Below, piece by piece: positions 1-7,413 of a stretch of DNA of 8,818 bases. The position numbers and the translations under genes were made by a program. Source of the DNA: JALOLG01 sp035557475 (lineage in GTDB: Bacteria; Actinomycetota; Acidimicrobiia; Acidimicrobiales; Ilumatobacteraceae); NCBI GenBank assembly GCA_035557475.1, contig DATMDV010000464.1, positions 1 through 8,818 of the forward strand, read 5' to 3'. Each line of letters starts with the position of its first letter. Position 1 is the stretch's first letter. The notes beneath the pieces are model-generated. The model saw only the letters and a program-made list of their open reading frames with translations, did not search any database and was not told where the DNA came from.

Positions 1-3
1 CCC

Positions 4-702
4 ATGACGGATCACCAGGCAGCAACTCCGGCATCCCGCGCCAGCCTCCACCGACGAACGTCGTTCGGTCCGGCCGGGACCAAGATCACGGCGCGCCAGC
101 GTCAGGTGCTCGACTTCATCGAGCTCCAGATGCGCGAGCGGGGCTACCCGCCGTCCGTGCGCGAGATCGGCGAGGCGATCGGCCTCACGTCACCCTCGAC
201 GGTCCACAGCCACCTCAACACCCTCGAACGGCTCGGCTTCCTGCGCCGTGATCCGACGAAGCCTCGCGCCATCGAGGTGCGTTGGGACCCGAACTCCGGC
301 GCGGCGATGGAACGACGCCCCGTGCGCCACGTCCCACTGGTCGGCGACGTCGCCGCGGGCACCGATGTGCTCGCCGAGGAGAACGTCGAGGAGCTCCTTC
401 CCGTCCCCGCCGACTTCACCGGTGAGGGCGAGCTGTTCATGCTCCGGGTGCGCGGCGACTCGATGGTCGATCTCGGGATCCTCGACGGCGACTTCGTGAT
501 CGCCGTGCAGCAACCGACCGCGAACAACGGCGACGTCGTCGTCGCCGGAATCCCCGACGGGGAGGCGACGGTGAAGACGTATCAGCGCAAGGGATCGAAG
601 GTCACGCTCGTGCCCGCCAACGCGTCGATGGTGCCGCTCGAGTTCGAAGCGACCGACACGACCATCTACGGCCGGGTCGTCACCGTGATGCGTCGCCTCT
701 GA
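4..702 (+). CDS. lexA: LexA, SOS-response repressor and self-cleaving protease
   Basis: LexA represses the DNA-damage (SOS) regulon and inactivates itself by autoproteolysis when RecA filaments form. The 232-residue protein has the full family layout. A winged helix-turn-helix lies at about residues 28-92 (ITARQRQVLDFIE, then GYPPSVREIGEAIGLTSPSTV). The autocleavage site Ala118-Gly119 lies in VGDVAAGTD. The S24 peptidase-like domain carries the catalytic Ser153 (RGDSMVDLGI) and Lys191 (GEATVKTY). Length and architecture match actinobacterial LexA, including a poorly conserved N-terminal tail of about 27 residues. The ATG is three bases from the window edge, so its ribosome-binding site, promoter and any autoregulatory SOS box cannot be seen, and an upstream start cannot be excluded. 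The 3' end overlaps the convergent minus-strand gene by 23 bp. Confidence 0.97.
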   Translation: MTDHQAATPASRASLHRRTSFGPAGTKITARQRQVLDFIELQMRERGYPPSVREIGEAIGLTSPSTVHSHLNTLERLGFLRRDPTKPRAIEVRWDPNSGAAMERRPVRHVPLVGDVAAGTDVLAEENVEELLPVPADFTGEGELFMLRVRGDSMVDLGILDGDFVIAVQQPTANNGDVVVAGIPDGEATVKTYQRKGSKVTLVPANASMVPLEFEATDTTIYGRVVTVMRRL

Positions 703-1690
703 CGTCCCCACCCTCGTGGCGGCGATCACCGGCCGCGCCATCGGTATCGGCGTCGGGCCGTTCGAACGGGTTCCGACCGGTGGGTGGGGGCGGCGGCGGT
801 GGCACGACGGGGCTCTGAGTCGGCGGCGACGCCGGCTGGTTCGGCATCCCCGGCGGCGCGAAGACGTGTGGTGGCGCCATCGGACCAGGGACCGGGTCGA
901 CCGGCGCGTGCGGACCGGTCGGCTGGGTGTGGGCCGGTGACCAGACGGGTGGCCCGACGGGATGGACCGGCGCCCACTCTCCGGGATGCTGTGGCGTTGG
1001 CAGCGGTTGGGCCGGCGGTGGTTGCATCATCGGAGGAGACGTCGCCAGCGACGTTCCGGCCTGCCATTCGGGTCGTGCCGTGTACGCAGTCGCGAGACGA
1101 CGCGCGCGCCGACCGCGGCGCACACCGATCAGCACGAGGATCAGTCCGAGCACGACGCCGGCGAGGCCCGACGCGATCGCGCCAAAGCGCATCGTGTTGC
1201 CCGCCTCGGCCGGATTCCGCCCGACGGCGACCACGAAGTCGTCGCCATCTTGCGAGGCGACCGACACGACGTAGTTGCCGGTGGTTTCGATCTCGACCTG
1301 CCGCGTCGCGGTGCCCGCGAACGAACTGTCGAGGGAATAGGTGAACTCCTCGTCGAGACGATCGAGGTCGAGCTCGGTTTCATCCTCGGCGCGCACCACG
1401 ATCTCGACCGCCGGGGTCTCGTCGGCGTCTCGCGAGTAGTTGTCGGGTGTCTCACAGTTGCCGTCGATCGTCTCGAGGGTCCCGAGATGTTCGATGTAGA
1501 GGAAGAACGTCCCGGTGTCCTTGAACGACATGACCGTCTCACAGCCCACCGGTGCCCTGGCGAGATCACGGATCGCATCGTCGTCGCGTCGCTGCGCCAA
1601 CACGAGCAACACGACCGCGCCGACGAGCCCGGCGAGCAGCACGAACAGACCGAACAGGACCGTTCCGCGTCCTGTTCGCTTGTTCGCCAT
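680..1690 (-). CDS. Two-TM membrane protein with proline-rich cytoplasmic tail, unknown function
   Basis: I do not recognise a named family. The 336-residue protein starts with a short basic N-terminus (K4, R5, R8) and a hydrophobic helix at about 11-32. An acidic domain of about 135 residues follows, with two cysteines (C50, C79) that could form a disulfide, then a second helix at about 169-190 and a basic stop-transfer patch (RRGRRARR, 191-198). By the positive-inside rule the 33-168 domain is outside the cell and the tail is inside. The tail (about 210-305) is rich in Pro, with seven consecutive prolines at 297-303, and ends in a charged Asp/Arg/Gly stretch. The ATG is supported by AAGGAG nine bases upstream. 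It lies 27 bp after the aminotransferase stop and is probably the last gene of the operon. Its end overlaps lexA antisense. It could be a membrane sensor or a scaffold for cytoplasmic partners, but nothing shown here proves this. Confidence 0.8.
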   Translation of the reverse strand: MANKRTGRGTVLFGLFVLLAGLVGAVVLLVLAQRRDDDAIRDLARAPVGCETVMSFKDTGTFFLYIEHLGTLETIDGNCETPDNYSRDADETPAVEIVVRAEDETELDLDRLDEEFTYSLDSSFAGTATRQVEIETTGNYVVSVASQDGDDFVVAVGRNPAEAGNTMRFGAIASGLAGVVLGLILVLIGVRRGRRARRLATAYTARPEWQAGTSLATSPPMMQPPPAQPLPTPQHPGEWAPVHPVGPPVWSPAHTQPTGPHAPVDPVPGPMAPPHVFAPPGMPNQPASPPTQSPVVPPPPPPPTGRNPFERPDADTDGAAGDRRHEGGDVRGDASR

Positions 1691-1699
1691 CGGTGCGCT

Positions 1700-1705
1700 C
1701 TCCTT
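1700..1705 (-). promoter_or_regulatory. Shine-Dalgarno site of the proline-rich membrane protein gene
   Basis: On the minus strand this reads AAGGAG, nine bases before the ATG at 1690. It is the best Shine-Dalgarno sequence in the window. It fixes the start of the membrane-protein gene and suggests that this gene is translated independently of the gene upstream. Confidence 0.7.
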
Positions 1706-1717
1706 GCCGCGATCGTG

Positions 1718-2842
1718 TCAGCCGAGCCCGAGCCGTGCGGCGACCAACTCGATCCGTTCGTCAGGTTGTACCACGGCGACGCGCACGAACTGCGCTCCCC
1801 CTGCTCCGTAGAAATCGCCAGGGCTCACGAGTGCGCCCCCAACGGTTGCGAGGCGTTCGGTGAACTCCCACCCGTCACCGGCGTCGAACCACAGGTAGAA
1901 CCCGCCGGCCGGCAGTGCGATGTCGCAGCCCGACCAACGCCGGAGCACGCCGGCCAGGCGCTCGAGACGGCGCAGATAGCGCTCGCGCTGGATTCCGACG
2001 TGGGTGTCGTCGTCGAGGGCCGCGACACCGGCCGCCTGCGCCGGGCCCGGCACCATCAGCCCGACGTGCTTGCGGACCTCCTGGAGATAGTGCACGAGGT
2101 CGGCGTCTCCGGCGTAGAAGCCGATCCTGACGCCTGCCAGGTTCGAGCGTTTCGAGAGCGAGTGGACGGCGACGACGCCGTCGAGGCCGTGCTCGAGGAT
2201 CGTGCGGCCCTCACCGGACCACGTGAACTCGACGTAGCACTCGTCGGAGAACACCGGCACACCGTGGGATCGTCCCCATGCAGCTGCCTCGCCCAGGTCG
2301 TCGAGCGCACCCGTGGGGTTGCTGGGGCTGTTGACCCACAGCGCCAACGCGCGATCGGCGTCGCCGGGGGCGATCGCGGCGAGGTCGAGCGAGCCGTCGG
2401 GCGTCGGAGGCACCGGAACGGCGCGGCAACCGGCCAGGATCGCTCCCATCTCGTAGGTCGGGTACGACACCGCCGGATAGAGCACGGTGTCACGATCGGG
2501 ACGTCGCAGCCGCAGCCACTGCGGCAACGTCCCGACGAACTCCTTGGTGCCGACGCACGCGCCGATCTGGGCGACCGGGACGTCGACGCCGAAGCGCCGA
2601 TCGATCCACCGCCGGACGGCGCTACGGAACTCGAGCGAGCCGATGCTCGGCGGGTAGCCGCGTTCGGCGCCCGACGAGCCGAGGGCGGTGATGACCGCGT
2701 CGGGCGGCGCATCGATCGGGGTGCCGATCGAGAGATCGACCAGCCCGCCGTCGAGCCGTTCGGCGAGCGGCTTGAACCGATCGAGGCGGTCGTACGGGTA
2801 CGGGGGCGGCACGAAGCCGGGTCGGTCGGTGATGGACGCCAT
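1718..2842 (-). CDS. dapC: PLP-dependent aminotransferase, probable succinyldiaminopimelate transaminase (DapC type)
   Basis: This is a class I/II fold-type I aminotransferase of 374 residues. The likely reaction is transfer of an amino group from glutamate to N-succinyl-2-amino-6-ketopimelate in the lysine/diaminopimelate pathway, in the cytoplasm. Visible family features are the GYPPSIGSLEFR segment (62-73), NSPSNPTG (171-178, PLP-contacting Asn), SDECYVEF (199-206, with the Asp that pairs with the PLP ring nitrogen), SLSKRSNLAGVRIGF (228-242, Schiff-base Lys231) and the substrate-carboxylate Arg354 in QFVRVAVVQ. The sequence resembles the actinobacterial DapC type, and dapF two genes upstream supports the pathway. 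The ATG has GGAG five bases upstream. The gene begins 21 bp after the hflX stop. Fold and chemistry are near certain. The exact substrate is inferred, and another amino-acid transaminase is the alternative. Confidence 0.88.
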   Translation of the reverse strand: MASITDRPGFVPPPYPYDRLDRFKPLAERLDGGLVDLSIGTPIDAPPDAVITALGSSGAERGYPPSIGSLEFRSAVRRWIDRRFGVDVPVAQIGACVGTKEFVGTLPQWLRLRRPDRDTVLYPAVSYPTYEMGAILAGCRAVPVPPTPDGSLDLAAIAPGDADRALALWVNSPSNPTGALDDLGEAAAWGRSHGVPVFSDECYVEFTWSGEGRTILEHGLDGVVAVHSLSKRSNLAGVRIGFYAGDADLVHYLQEVRKHVGLMVPGPAQAAGVAALDDDTHVGIQRERYLRRLERLAGVLRRWSGCDIALPAGGFYLWFDAGDGWEFTERLATVGGALVSPGDFYGAGGAQFVRVAVVQPDERIELVAARLGLG

Positions 2843-2863
2843 GCGGGCTCCAGCCTGGCCGGA

Positions 2864-4171
2864 TCAACCGGCCGGCGCCACCACGAACTCCGCCAAACGC
2901 CCGGTCGACGCGTCCGAGAGTCGGGCGCGGATGCGCATCACATCGACCTCCTCGGTCGTGGAGACCACCTCGCCCTCGCGGTGCACCGCAGCGAGCACGT
3001 CGCCGCGGTCGTATGGGACGGCCAGCTCGACGATCGCCGTGCGCTCGCGCAGCCGATCGCCGAGGATCAGCAGGAACTCCTCGATGCCCTCACCCGTCAC
3101 GGCGCTCACCGCGACCGACCCGGTGTGCTCGGTCGAGAGCTCCTTGGCGGGACCCGGGGCGAGATCTGCCTTGTTGAACACGAGCAGTTCCGGCACCTGA
3201 TCGGCACCGATCTCACGCAGCACCTCGCGCACAGCGGCGATCTGACCGTGTGGGTCGGCTGCGCTGGAGTCGACCACGTGCACCAGATAGTCGGCGCGTG
3301 TCGCGACCTCGAGCGTGCTCTTGAACGCCTCGACGAGCCCGTGTGGCAGACGGCGCACGAACCCGACCGTGTCGGTGAGCAGGATCGGCTCGCCGCCGGG
3401 CAGTGCGAGCCGCCGCGTCGTCGGGTCGAGCGTGGCGAACAAGCGATCCTCGACCAGCACGCCGGCCTGGGTCAGGTGGTTGAGGAGGGTCGACTTGCCG
3501 GCGTTCGTGTAGCCGACGATGCTGACCGACGCGAGGCCGCTCGCACTGCGACTCTTGCGCTGCAGTGAGCGGGTCGCCTCGAGGTCCTTCATGTCGGACT
3601 CGAGCTTGGTGATGCGCCGCATGATCCGCCGGCGATCGACCTCGAGCTTGGTCTCACCGCTGCCGAAGCGGGCGCCGACGCCGCCCCGTTGCTGGGAGAG
3701 CTTGGCGGTCGCACCGCGCCGCAGTCGCGGCAGGCGGTACCGAAGGAGGGCCAGTTCGACCTGCGCCTTGCCCTCGAGCGTGTGGGCGTTCTGACCGAAG
3801 ATGTCGAGGATCACCGCGGTTCGGTCGATCGCGGTACGACCCAACAGCTTCTCGAGGTTGTACTGCTGGGCGGGCGCCAGCTCGTTGTCGAACACGACAG
3901 TGTCGGCGTCGACACCGACACAGATCTGGCGCAGCTCCTCGACCTTGCCCTTGCCGATGAACCACGTGTGATCGGGTGCGTCGCGGCGCTGCACGAGGCG
4001 GGCGACCTCGTCGGCGCCGGCGGTGTCGACGAGCAGCGCCAGCTCGTCGAGGCTCGCCTCGGTCTGTGCGTCGGTCGTCCCGGGGAGCGTGACCCCGACG
4101 ATCACGATGCGTTCCCTGACCGAGCGGTCGATGAGGGAGCTGCCGAGGGCTTCGTTGTACGGGGTGCTCAC
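2864..4171 (-). CDS. hflX: HflX, ribosome-associated GTPase
   Basis: HflX is a translational GTPase that binds the 50S subunit and, in studied bacteria, helps split stalled or stress-arrested ribosomes. The 435-residue protein shows the HflX N-terminal domain (FIGKGKVEEL at 71-80; VVFDNELAPAQQYNLEK at 92-108; DIFGQNAHTLEGKAQVEL at 123-140) and a glycine-rich linker and helical region (RGGVGARFGSGETKLEVDRR, 162-181). The G domain follows: G1 GYTNAGKS (220-227), a Thr pair at 251-252 (G2), G3 DTVGF (267-271), G4 NKAD (333-336) and G5-like SAVTG (356-360). The chosen GTG start overlaps the dapF stop as GTGA, which places the conserved N-terminus correctly. The open frame continues upstream to 4585, but that part is antisense-like basic sequence inside dapF. 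No strong Shine-Dalgarno is seen, so coupled translation is likely. Confidence 0.95.
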   Translation of the reverse strand: MSTPYNEALGSSLIDRSVRERIVIVGVTLPGTTDAQTEASLDELALLVDTAGADEVARLVQRRDAPDHTWFIGKGKVEELRQICVGVDADTVVFDNELAPAQQYNLEKLLGRTAIDRTAVILDIFGQNAHTLEGKAQVELALLRYRLPRLRRGATAKLSQQRGGVGARFGSGETKLEVDRRRIMRRITKLESDMKDLEATRSLQRKSRSASGLASVSIVGYTNAGKSTLLNHLTQAGVLVEDRLFATLDPTTRRLALPGGEPILLTDTVGFVRRLPHGLVEAFKSTLEVATRADYLVHVVDSSAADPHGQIAAVREVLREIGADQVPELLVFNKADLAPGPAKELSTEHTGSVAVSAVTGEGIEEFLLILGDRLRERTAIVELAVPYDRGDVLAAVHREGEVVSTTEEVDVMRIRARLSDASTGRLAEFVVAPAG

Positions 4172-5019
4172 TTGATGTCGATCTCGATCGCGATCTCGAT
4201 TCGTGCGACGTAGGTCGCCGGACCGGTCAGTTCCGTCCGACCCGTTGCCCGGTCGACCGCCACTCTGGCACTCCCGCCGTCCATGTGCACCACGATTTCC
4301 GGGAGGCTCGCCGGAACGAGTCCCCACTGCAGGGCCGCGAACGCCGAAGCGACGGCGCCCGTGCCGCACGCCTCGGTCACGCCGGCACCTCGTTCGTGGA
4401 CGCGCATCGTGATCGCGTTCGGCTCGGGGCCGGGTTCGACGATCTCGAGATTGATGTGCGGCACGAGTGATCCGAGGTGGACCAGGTCGACCGCGCCGAC
4501 TTCGTCGACGCCGACCACGCTGTGCGGGTTGCCGACGCTGAGATGCGCCACGGGTCGATCGGGATGGCAGCCGAGCTCGTCCCATCCGATCGGCTCGTCG
4601 AGCGGCTCGACCGCGCCCATCGCGACCGACGCCTCGATCGTGTCGGGATCGTCGGTGGCGAACAGCGTCACCAGCCGCTCGCCGGCGTCGGTGAGGATGC
4701 GTTGCGGTTTGAGGTCGCCGCGACGGGTGGCGAGCGCCTGTGCGAAGCAGCGGATGCCGTTGCCGCTCATCTCCGCTCGACCACCGTCGGCGTTGAACAG
4801 GATCATCTGGGCCGCGTACCCCTCGGCCGACTCGCCGATGATCAAGCCGTCGGCGCCGATGCCGCGGCGGCGGTCACAGACCTGCCGGGCGAGCGCGGCC
4901 AGGTCGGACACCGATGGGTGGAACGTCACCAAGAAGTCGTTGCCGAGCCCATGGTGCTTGGTGAACGTGAGCGTCGTCGAGATGTTGGGTGTCGTCTGCG
5001 GTGTCGTGTGTTGAGTCAT
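4168..5019 (-). CDS. dapF: Diaminopimelate epimerase with a Cys-to-Ser active-site change
   Basis: DapF interconverts LL- and meso-diaminopimelate, the last step before lysine and the source of the peptidoglycan cross-link amino acid. The 283-residue protein has the PLP-independent epimerase signatures: KHHGLGNDFLV (21-31), RRRGIGADGLI (50-60), NADGGRAEMSGNGIRCFAQA (76-95), SVGNPHSV (161-168), and HERGAGVTEACGTGAVA (208-224). The second catalytic Cys is present (C218, ACGTGA). At the first catalytic position, where the family has xCGNGxR, this protein has Ser85 (codon AGC at 4767-4765 read on the minus strand). A Cys does occur six residues later (C91). The N-terminal 15 residues are Thr/Pro rich and unlike the family core. 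The ATG overlaps the miaA stop as ATGA, and its own stop overlaps hflX as GTGA. Family assignment is firm. Whether Ser85 supports normal activity is open. Confidence 0.93.
   Translation of the reverse strand: MTQHTTPQTTPNISTTLTFTKHHGLGNDFLVTFHPSVSDLAALARQVCDRRRGIGADGLIIGESAEGYAAQMILFNADGGRAEMSGNGIRCFAQALATRRGDLKPQRILTDAGERLVTLFATDDPDTIEASVAMGAVEPLDEPIGWDELGCHPDRPVAHLSVGNPHSVVGVDEVGAVDLVHLGSLVPHINLEIVEPGPEPNAITMRVHERGAGVTEACGTGAVASAFAALQWGLVPASLPEIVVHMDGGSARVAVDRATGRTELTGPATYVARIEIAIEIDIK
4179..4200. repeat. Short direct repeat inside the 3' end of dapF
   Basis: The 10-base unit CGATCTCGAT occurs at 4179-4188 and again at 4191-4200, separated by CG. On the coding strand it encodes the alternating IEIAIEI tail of DapF. 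It is probably a coding-level repetition of Ile and Glu/Asp codons rather than a regulatory element. Confidence 0.45.
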
Positions 5020-5942
5020 CGTGCGAGTGCGTCGACTACGGCCGGCAACGCCTCGGCCACCGGATCCGCTTCGATGTCGATCCAGCGTACGCGAGGGTCG
5101 CGACGGAACCACCGTTCCTGGCGAACGGCGAGCTGGCGGGTGCCCGTGACGATCGCCGCGACCGCGGCATCGAGCGTGCAGCGCCCCTCGAGGTGCTCGA
5201 TGATCTCCTTGTAGCCGAGCGCCTGGCGAGCCGTGCGCGAGATCGGGTCCGCCATCAATGCCGCGACCTCGCCGACAAGGCCGGCGTCGATCATCGTCTG
5301 CACCCGATGTTCGATCCGTTGCGCCACGACGGTTCGGGGCCAACGCAGCCCGAGCTGGGCGACCGAGGTCGGCGGGTACACGTCGAGCCCCGGCCCGAAC
5401 GAGCTGAACGCCCGCCCGCTGCCGACGCACACCTCGAGTGCTCGCACGACCCGCCGCGTGTTCGTCGGTTCCATGCGCGCCGCGGCTACCGGGTCGAGTG
5501 CGGCCAGCCGGGCGTGGAGGGAGGGCGCCCCGAGGCGTTCAGCGTCCTGATCGAGCTCGGCCCGGACGTCGGGCCATTGGCCCGGGAGCTCGATGTCGTC
5601 GATCACGACGCGGTGGTAGAGCCCGGTGCCTGCGACCAGCAGTGGGCGAGCGTCGCGCCGGGCGATGTCGTCGAGCGCGGTTTGTGCCGCGGCCCGGAAC
5701 TCGGCAACCGTGAACTCCACGCCGGGGTCGACGATGTCGATGAGGTGGTGTCGCACCTCGGCCCGTTCGACCGGCGTCGGTTTGGCGGTGCCGATGTCCA
5801 TCCGGCGGTAGACCTGCATTGCGTCGACGCTGACGAGTTCGACGCCGCTCACCTGACGGGCCGCGGCCATCGCCACCGCCGACTTGCCGGACGCCGTCGG
5901 CCCGAGCACCGCGACGCGCGGGGGCGTCGGGCGCAACGTCAC
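5016..5942 (-). CDS. miaA: MiaA, tRNA dimethylallyltransferase
   Basis: MiaA transfers a dimethylallyl group from dimethylallyl diphosphate to N6 of A37 in tRNAs that read UNN codons, giving i6A. MiaB acts on this product. The 308-residue length is typical of the family. The Walker A loop GPTASGKS is at 14-21, followed by SVDAMQVYRRMDIGTAKP (38-55), with the Asp and Thr of the active site, then RHHLID (64-69), AGTGLY (104-109), and the conserved C-terminal segments RQALGYKEI (239-247) and TRQLAVRQERWFR (268-280). The GTG start overlaps the miaB stop (GTGA), and no Shine-Dalgarno is visible. The frame stays open upstream to 6545 within miaB, but that sequence has no MiaA similarity. The stop overlaps the dapF ATG. 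Confidence 0.96.
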   Translation of the reverse strand: MTLRPTPPRVAVLGPTASGKSAVAMAAARQVSGVELVSVDAMQVYRRMDIGTAKPTPVERAEVRHHLIDIVDPGVEFTVAEFRAAAQTALDDIARRDARPLLVAGTGLYHRVVIDDIELPGQWPDVRAELDQDAERLGAPSLHARLAALDPVAAARMEPTNTRRVVRALEVCVGSGRAFSSFGPGLDVYPPTSVAQLGLRWPRTVVAQRIEHRVQTMIDAGLVGEVAALMADPISRTARQALGYKEIIEHLEGRCTLDAAVAAIVTGTRQLAVRQERWFRRDPRVRWIDIEADPVAEALPAVVDALAR

Positions 5943-7357
5943 AGCGCGGCGACCGGGATCCGCAGCTTGTGACTCGGCTCGGCGACGACGTCGACGAACG
6001 AGCCGTGCAAGTGGTGTGGCGCCGCGCGGGTGATCTCGACCGTCGCGTAACTGCCCGTGCGCAACGGCAGGTCGGGACGGAAGTGGACGAGCTTGTTCTG
6101 ACGCGTCCGGCCCGAAGTGACGGTCGGGTCCTTCTTGCTCGGGCCTTCCACGAGCACTTCCTCGACGCGTCCGACCCGTGCCTCGTGCCTCGCCAGCGCC
6201 GAGCGCTCGACGACGACGCGGAGGCGCGCGAAGCGCTCTCCCGCCACCGCTGGATCGATGAAGGCGTCGGTCATCGTCGCCCCCTCGGTGCCTGGGCGTG
6301 GCGAGAAGATGAACGTGTACGCATAGTCGAACCCGGCCGCCGCAACGACCTCGAGCGTGCGCTCGAAGTCGTCGTCGGTCTCGCCCGGGAAGCCGACGAT
6401 GATGTCGGTCGACACGGCCAGGTCGGGCACCACGCGGCGGGCGTCGGCGAGCCGGTCGAGGTAGCGAGACGCCGTGTACCCACGGTGCATGGCCGCCAAC
6501 ACGCGATCGCTCCCGGACTGCAGTGGGTAGTGCAGGTGCTCGCACACCGAGGCGGTGTCGGCCATCGCCGTGAATGTCTCCGGGCGCATGTCCTTGGGGT
6601 GCGGGCTCGTGAAGCGCACGCGCCGGATCCCTTCGACCGCCCCGACGACGCGCAGCAGATCGGCGAACAGCGGTCGGACCCGAGCTGAGTCATCGCCCGC
6701 CTGCCGAGCGGCGAGTTGCAGATCGCGGCCGTAACTGTTGACGTTCTGCCCGAGCAAGGTGACCTCGGTGACACCGTCGGCGGCCAGTGACTCGACCTCG
6801 GCGACGACGTCGTCGAAGGGGCGGCTGATCTCGGCGCCGCGCACGGCCGGGACGATGCAGAACGCGCAGTTGTTGTCGCAGCCGATCTGAATCGTGACCC
6901 ACGCGTTGTACGACGTCTCGCGGCGCGCCGGCAACGCCGACGGGAACATGGCGTGGTCGTCGATCACGGCCGCGTCGAAGATCTCGGTGAGTGGTCCCCG
7001 GGTGCGCGCCTCGACGACGAGCTCAGCCGTGCGATGGACGTTGTGCGTGCCGAGCACGACGTCGACGTAGGGCGCCCGGTCCCGGACGATCTCGCGATCC
7101 TTCTGCGCCAGGCACCCCGACACCACGATCTGGCGCCCGTCGCGCTCGCCCTTCCACGCCTTGAGGTGGCCGAGGTTGCCGTAGAACTTGTTGTCGGCGT
7201 TCTCGCGAATGCAGCACGTGTTGAGCACGACGAGGTCGGCGTCGTCCTCCGAGGTCGCCGCTACGAACCCGTCGGCCTCGAGCAGTCCCGCGATGCGCTC
7301 AGAGTCGTGCTCGTTCATCTGGCACCCGTAGGTGCGCACGAGGTAGCGCCGCGTCAC
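5939..7357 (-). CDS. miaB: MiaB, radical-SAM tRNA-2-methylthio-N6-dimethylallyladenosine synthase
   Basis: MiaB adds the 2-methylthio group to i6A37 of tRNA, using one radical-SAM 4Fe-4S cluster and one auxiliary cluster. The 472-residue protein has the three domains in order. The N-terminal methylthiotransferase domain has cluster ligands C12 (TYGCQMN), C48 (NTCCIREN) and C82 (SGCLAQ). The radical-SAM core has C160, C164 and C167 (IGCDNNCAFCIVP), plus LLGQNVNSYG (201-210), FTSPHPKDM (249-257), PLQSGSDRVL (278-287) and STDIIVGFPGET (316-327). A C-terminal TRAM domain lies at about 395-456. The GTG start gives the expected N-terminus directly before the TYGC motif. It is the first gene of the minus-strand block, with only 23-56 bp separating it from the divergent gene to the right. 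Its stop overlaps miaA. Confidence 0.97.
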   Translation of the reverse strand: MTRRYLVRTYGCQMNEHDSERIAGLLEADGFVAATSEDDADLVVLNTCCIRENADNKFYGNLGHLKAWKGERDGRQIVVSGCLAQKDREIVRDRAPYVDVVLGTHNVHRTAELVVEARTRGPLTEIFDAAVIDDHAMFPSALPARRETSYNAWVTIQIGCDNNCAFCIVPAVRGAEISRPFDDVVAEVESLAADGVTEVTLLGQNVNSYGRDLQLAARQAGDDSARVRPLFADLLRVVGAVEGIRRVRFTSPHPKDMRPETFTAMADTASVCEHLHYPLQSGSDRVLAAMHRGYTASRYLDRLADARRVVPDLAVSTDIIVGFPGETDDDFERTLEVVAAAGFDYAYTFIFSPRPGTEGATMTDAFIDPAVAGERFARLRVVVERSALARHEARVGRVEEVLVEGPSKKDPTVTSGRTRQNKLVHFRPDLPLRTGSYATVEITRAAPHHLHGSFVDVVAEPSHKLRIPVAAL

Positions 7358-7364
7358 CCGCCCG

Positions 7365-7370
7365 AGGCTA
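7365..7370 (-). promoter_or_regulatory. Candidate -10 element for the miaB operon (possibly leaderless)
   Basis: On the minus strand this reads TAGCCT, within CTAGCCT. It matches the TANNNT -10 pattern of GC-rich actinobacteria and ends seven bases before the miaB GTG. That spacing would put the transcription start at or next to the start codon. No convincing -35 hexamer is found 16-18 bases upstream, and miaB has no Shine-Dalgarno. This is a pattern-based inference only. Confidence 0.35.
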
Positions 7371-7413
7371 GTGGCACGCCGTGACGATCGATTTGGACGA
7401 CCGATCTGTCAGC

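Noticed and set aside
758..773. Palindrome CCGTTCGAACGG followed by GTTC, considered as a LexA (SOS) box
   Set aside because: The actinobacterial SOS box has CGAAC and GTTCG halves spaced by four bases. Here the halves are in the wrong order or spaced by two, and the site lies inside the 3' coding part of the membrane-protein gene.
962..3568. Plus-strand open frame of 868 codons across the membrane-protein, dapC and hflX genes
   Set aside because: It is antisense to three well-supported genes, rich in Arg/Asp/His as expected for GC-rich antisense frames, and shows no family motif or ribosome site.
4172..4585. N-terminal extension of hflX into dapF
   Set aside because: The added residues are Arg/Gly-rich antisense-type sequence, and the GTG at 4171 gives the family N-terminus with a 4-nt overlap to dapF.
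5020..5430. N-terminal extension of dapF into miaA
   Set aside because: The extension is arginine-rich with no DapF similarity. The ATG at 5019 overlaps the miaA stop and fits the family length.
5943..6545. N-terminal extension of miaA into miaB
   Set aside because: The extension lies in a different frame of miaB and is low-complexity. The Walker A loop is 14 residues after the GTG at 5942, as expected for MiaA.
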